Shown piece by piece: positions 59,131 through 64,000 of a DNA stretch of 64,000 nucleotides. Origin of the DNA: Ephydatia muelleri (Eukaryota; Porifera; Demospongiae; Spongillida; Spongillidae); assembly GCA_013339895.1 (NCBI GenBank), contig JABACO010000004.1:11655723-11719722 (forward strand), given 5' to 3'. The notes beneath the pieces are model-generated. The model was given only the letters and a program-made list of their open reading frames with translations. It had not been told where the DNA came from and searched no databases. The position numbers were made by a program, and so were the translations under genes. Each line of letters begins with the position of its first letter. Within the stretch, counting starts at the first letter, position 1.

Positions 59131-62049
59131 CCCACTTTCCTATATGAAGAATGACGTAATGCGTACTGTAATCTGTGCAGCGTTCTGTATGTTCCCGTCC
59201 TTGGATTTGCAACATTGCCCATCGTTCTAGCCAAGCGGGGTCTATATCGATTTAATAAAATCTTCCTACATGTGTATTAACGAAATATTTAATCGCGCGA
59301 TCGATCGAATGGTGCGTGTGAGCAGGAATTGAGGTAAGCGATCAAAAGACGTGAATGGGATTCAGATTCTCTTCCTCAGAAAATAGATAGCTATACAGCT
59401 AAAAATACTAATACTATAGTAAAACATACATGAGTCGTTTATAGACCGACCTGTAGCTGGTGCATGGCCACGTGCACGCTTCGGTCACCGTCACAAATTC
59501 ACAAAAGCTTTGCGTCACGAATTTAATTGCTGAGCCAGTAGGAACCATAGCATTGTGAAGAATGAAGAGTTTTCTCGTCCACAGCAATTCGACTGCCCTG
59601 CTGCGGGCCCGTAACGTCACGTAAATTCATTTGTAACCCTGACGTGACGGATTACGTTGGATTCAGGCTCACCTACCCGCGTTCGGACCGATTACTCACG
59701 AACAGTATTGCGGGCCGTGACATTCATCCGCGTGAGTACGTGAACAATACCGCGAGCTTACGTTGTTTCATCGTGATTTCTCTCGTCCCCACTGTAGTTG
59801 TCATTCAAATGTGTCGTTAATTAATTAATTTAAGGTTTATCAAAATCAATAAACAGCATCCAAGCTAGCCCCGCCCCAGTCACTGAACTCATTAATAGTT
59901 AAATGATGTTTAATTTTGATATTTGAATACACATATTACTTGGAAAAGCATATACATGTATGCATAAGAATTGTACATTCAGGCCTGCGTGACTTCAGAA
60001 GGATGACCTAAGATAGGATTAAAAAGTAAACAACATAAACAGGCATCAAATAATGTCAGCTTACGATTCCAATTTTCTTCTTTTTGCTCTCTGTATTAAA
60101 ACAATAACACATCATACGAATAGACCTATTGAAATACATTCTCAAATCCAACCTGTTATATCCGTATGATGTCCTCGAACGCCTGCAGAACACTAAGCAC
60201 CACAATGTAATGTTGAATGCTACACAAATGACTTACCAGATAACTTGATACGCTCATGACATTGCCATTGTTCGGATCAGGGAGTACGGAAGCAGTGTGG
60301 TTTAGGAGAATGTATACTAACCTTGATTGGCGTGAGACGCGTCACACTGCTGCTAATACATGTAGAACACAAACCATAATAAAAATACCAACTTACAGTG
60401 TGGTATCCATTTGAAAATCCTATCCGACGACAATTTGGCTACTAAAGTACACTTCTCTTACCTAGAAGACGTTGTCAACAACTGAGACTTAAACTGAAAA
60501 ATGAAGCGAAACGTTAATAAAGACATAGTAACTAGAATAAGGATCGGGCTAACCTTATTGCTCCTAATACAGCTACACTGTACTCGTGCCAGCCTAAATT
60601 CACCATTGGAAATATACTGGCTACATCCACCCCTTTTTTTTAACCGCCAAAAAAGATTAGGTCACGTGAGGGATAATTATTTTATTAATTTAAAATTGGA
60701 CTTGTACATGTCACAGGCGGCATGTACAATTCTACATGCCAGTTGTCATTGTTGTCAATGTGCTCTATAAAACTACAAGATGAGACTATTCGATTAACCG
60801 ACATTGTATCAGCGAGCGCACTAATATATACCATCTCCTTATCTTATATCACTAGTAACGTTCACCGGCCCATCGGTCCGATACAGTCACTAGATTACCC
60901 ACCGTGAAAATGAAAATGAAAGAGTCTAGGAAGCATATATGAGTTTCAAGCCATTTGCCTTTGATATTACCAAAAGTATATATACATGAAGTGCGTACGG
61001 TACGGACCGGGTATGTCATTAATAGCTTAATCTATAATAATATCATTTATATTATACGTGCACAACTGATATCGATATCTGCATGCAATCCGTGCATATA
61101 CATATATCGGTATTATATCCGTATTTATTATTGTATATTTTATTTACAAAATGTACAGTCCAAGATTCAGTTGTTATACTTAATTCGATAGCCAAATACA
61201 CCTGATGTACGTGAAAATTCAAATTGTCCTCAGTAATAACATTGTAGCACACAATTACAAGCAAGGCAAATATGAACTATACATATATGTAGCACTACTA
61301 TATATATAATAATCATTATTATATATATTAAGCTAGTGTACTGTGTCTGTGAATTGAGCATGACAGCTACGACCTAGGCATGCATGGGATACGATGAACT
61401 TGAGTTGAACATTGAATGGTGATATGACGCTTTTATTAATTAGCTGACAGCCCCATGCAACATGCACCAAAGCAACTACATATGTACAGCACCGCCGATA
61501 CAATAATCATAATAATTATGATGCAGTTATACGATAATTGGCTCTGCTGCTTATATATAAGCATCGATATCTCGATGAATGATGCAAGGCACGGGCAGTG
61601 GCCTAGCCCGAGAAGCATGCAGTTCCAATAATAAGGAACGACATTAGCTGATGGACGTCATGTATTCGCAACCAAAATTTTTTCCTAGTCCCGATGTTTA
61701 CATGCCACGCCCCCGTCTGCAAACAGTGATCGTAACTTAATATATAAACTAGAGAGCGAAGTGTTCACCCGCGCTTTCTAGTGATGTTATCGTTAGTACA
61801 TTGTAGCACTTGTTACCCCCTTAAGGTGCATCACGCGCGTTAAAACGAGTGATTGGCTCATCGTGCCCCGCTGGTTCCAAATCAATCAATATAACAGCAA
61901 CATGTTTACAATTACGAATTACGTACACGTGTAAAAAATAAAGCACCAGTCAAATTTAAGCTTGCTGCTGGGGACGACAGAGGAAGGTAGATACAACTCC
62001 TGCAGAACCAAGAAAGTGCATGTGTATGAGACAGAGAAATTGGTAATTG
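59131..62049. other. no gene supported
   Basis: AT-rich intergenic sequence, with a short CpG-rich patch at 59640-59770. An ORF at 60501-60770 starts MKRNVNKDIVTRIRIGLTLL with a plausible signal peptide, but the rest has no motif and no evident splice partner, so I do not call it. Palindromic AT-rich stretches lie at 61295-61330. Confidence 0.5.
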
Positions 62050-62329
62050 AACCTTAGCTTACCCGATGTATGACCACACCCACCATGGTCACATGACTCT
62101 CTGCTGAACCATCACCCTGACATGGTTGGAAAATACCAAGTGTGCAGGACATCTAATACCAAGGATAGTTCAAACAACTCCTGACTCAGTACACATGCAC
62201 ACAATACATATACGTTTAGTTATCGGCTTACCTGACCTGACCACACCCACCATGGTCACATGACTCTCTGCTCTAATACCAAGGATAGTTCAAACAGTTC
62301 CATACAGTTGGCTTCATACTCTAAACCAC
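62050..62329. repeat. 166-bp direct repeat leading into the satellite
   Basis: CACCATGGTCACATGACTCT occurs near 62082 and 62248, and TAATACCAAGGATAGTTC near 62155 and 62274. The block precedes the 151-bp array and is not part of its unit. Confidence 0.65.
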
Positions 62330-64000
62330 ATGCACATACAGAATGCTACCCAGGCACAAGAGGAAAGACACCCAAAGTGTCACAACAAGATCACACTCCC
62401 TGCCCATCACAGAGACAGCTCTGTCAGTAGGGCAACACTAGCCGACATACAGTTGGCTTGATATTCTAATTAATCACCACATGCACATACAGAATGCTAC
62501 CCAGGCACAAGAGGAAAGACACCCAAAGTGTCACAACAAGATCACACTCCCTGCCCATCACAGAGACAGCTCTGTCAGTAGGGCAACACTAGCCGACATA
62601 CAGTTGGCTTGATATTCTAATTAATCACCACATGCACATACAGAATGCTACCCAGGCACAAGAGGAAAGACACCCAAAGTGTCACAACAAGATCACACTC
62701 CCTGCCCATCACAGAGACAGCTCTGTCAGAAGGGCAACACTAGCCGACATACAGTTGGCTTGATATTCTAATTAATCACCACATGCACATACAGAATGCT
62801 ACACAGGCACAAGAGGTAAGACACCCAAAGTGTCACAAAAAGATCACACTCCCTGCCCATCACAGAGACAGCTCTGTCAGAAGGGCAACACTAGCCGACA
62901 TACAGTTGGCTTGATATTCTAATTAATCACCACATGCACATACAGAATGCTACCCAGGCACAAGAGGAAAGACACCCAAAATGTCACAACAAGATCACAC
63001 TTCCTGCCCATCACAGAGACAGCTCTGTCAGAAGGGCAACACTAGCCGACATACAGTTGGCTTGATATTCTAATTAATCACCACATGCACATACAGAATG
63101 CTACCCAGGCACAAGAGGAAAGACACCCAAAGTGTCACAACAAGATCACACTCCCTGCCCATCACAGAGACAGCTCTGTCAGTAGGGCAACACTAGCCGA
63201 CATACAGTTGGCTAGATATTCTAATTAATCACCACATGCACATACAGAATGCTACCCAGGCACAAGAGGAAAGACACCCAAAGTGTCACAACAAGATCAC
63301 ACTCCCTGCCCATCACAGAGACAGCTCTGTCAGTAGGGCAACACTAGCCGACATACAGTTGGCTTGATATTCTAATTAATCACCACATGCACATACAGAA
63401 TGCTACCCAGGCACAAGAGGAAAGACACCCAAAGTGTCACAACAAGATCACACTCCCTGCCCATCACAGAGACAGCTCTGTCAGTAGGGCAACACTAGCC
63501 GACATACAGTTGGCTTGATATTCTAATTAATCACCACATGCACATACAGAATGCTACCCAGGCACAAGAGGAAAGACACCCAAAGTGTCACAACAAGATC
63601 ACACTCCCTGCCCATCACAGAGACAGCTCTGTCAGAAGGGCAACACTAGCCGACATACAGTTGGCTTGATATTCTAATTAATCACCACATGCACATACAG
63701 AATGCTACCCAGGCACAAGAGGAAAGACACCCAAAGTGTCACAACAAGATCACACTCCCTGCCCATCACAGAGACAGCTCTGTCAGTAGGGCAACACTAG
63801 CCGACATACAGTTGGCTTGATATTCTAATTAATCACCACATGCACATACAGAATGCTACCCAGGCACAAGAGGAAAGACACCCAAAGTGTCACAACAAGA
63901 TCACACTCCCTGCCCATCACAGAGACAGCTCTGTCAGTAGGGCAACACTAGCCGACATACAGTTGGCTTGATATTCTAATTAATCACCACATGCACATAC
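62330..64000. repeat. 151-bp satellite array, continuing beyond the window
   Basis: Unit starts (ATGCACATACAGAATGC) fall exactly every 151 bp at 62330, 62481, 62632, 62783, 62934, 63085, 63236, 63387, 63538, 63689, 63840 and 63991. Units are nearly identical. The main variation is CAGTAGGG versus CAGAAGGG, plus scattered single changes. The first unit has a variant junction (CTTCATACTCTAAACC). No ORF spans it. Confidence 0.97.

Noticed and set aside
60501..60770. Small secreted protein gene with signal peptide
   Set aside because: Only the first 30 codons look gene-like. No motif, partner exon or paralogue is visible.
62330..64000. CRISPR-like array
   Set aside because: The whole 151-bp unit is conserved with no variable spacers, and the sequence is eukaryotic.

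Overview
The window looks like repeat-rich, intron-poor nuclear DNA of an invertebrate, most probably a marine demosponge. This is an inference. It rests on introns of about 50 bp with GT...AG ends, a TRIM-NHL-type gene carrying a filamin-like domain, a large single-exon right-handed beta-helix/multipass membrane protein, and several mobile-gene remnants of kinds common in sponges and cnidarians. A cnidarian or another early-branching animal is not excluded. No prokaryotic operon structure is present.

Only one long gene looks intact: a 1,350-residue secreted-ectodomain, multi-TM protein at 42639-46691, with a CRE+TATA promoter just upstream. Almost everything else is repeat or decayed gene.

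Layout. 1-6312: 24-bp satellite with higher-order structure. 6313-8949: decayed minus-strand gene with zinc-finger modules resembling the RAG1 N-terminal region. The satellite edge and this gene recur at 51600-55713 as a segmental duplication. 10124-12116: frameshifted TRIM-NHL pseudogene. 12470-14660: inverted pseudogene copy of the beta-helix membrane gene. 14985-15930: scraps of mobile genes. 17390-19250: decayed DUF4371/ZMYM1-like hAT transposase gene. 19.6-27.3 kb: inverted duplications, a palindrome, a 27-bp minisatellite and microsatellites. 27620-41655: tandem array (about 2.28-kb period) built from the 3' end of the beta-helix gene, interrupted at 31234-33503 by a mobile-gene insertion. 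42568-46691: promoter and the intact gene. 47.5-51.6 kb: poorly characterised, with one transposon-like ORF. 55714-58145: fold-back element with perfect 84-bp terminal inverted repeats and inward-facing arrays of 154-163-bp units. 62330-64000: homogeneous 151-bp satellite running off the end.

The intact gene, the upstream tandem array and the inverted pseudogene share one origin: the locus repeatedly spawned partial copies of itself. The fold-back element begins exactly where homology between the two segmental-duplication copies stops, so it marks, and may have caused, a rearrangement. Two 26-bp palindromes flanked by 7-8-bp direct repeats look like extremely short nonautonomous insertions.
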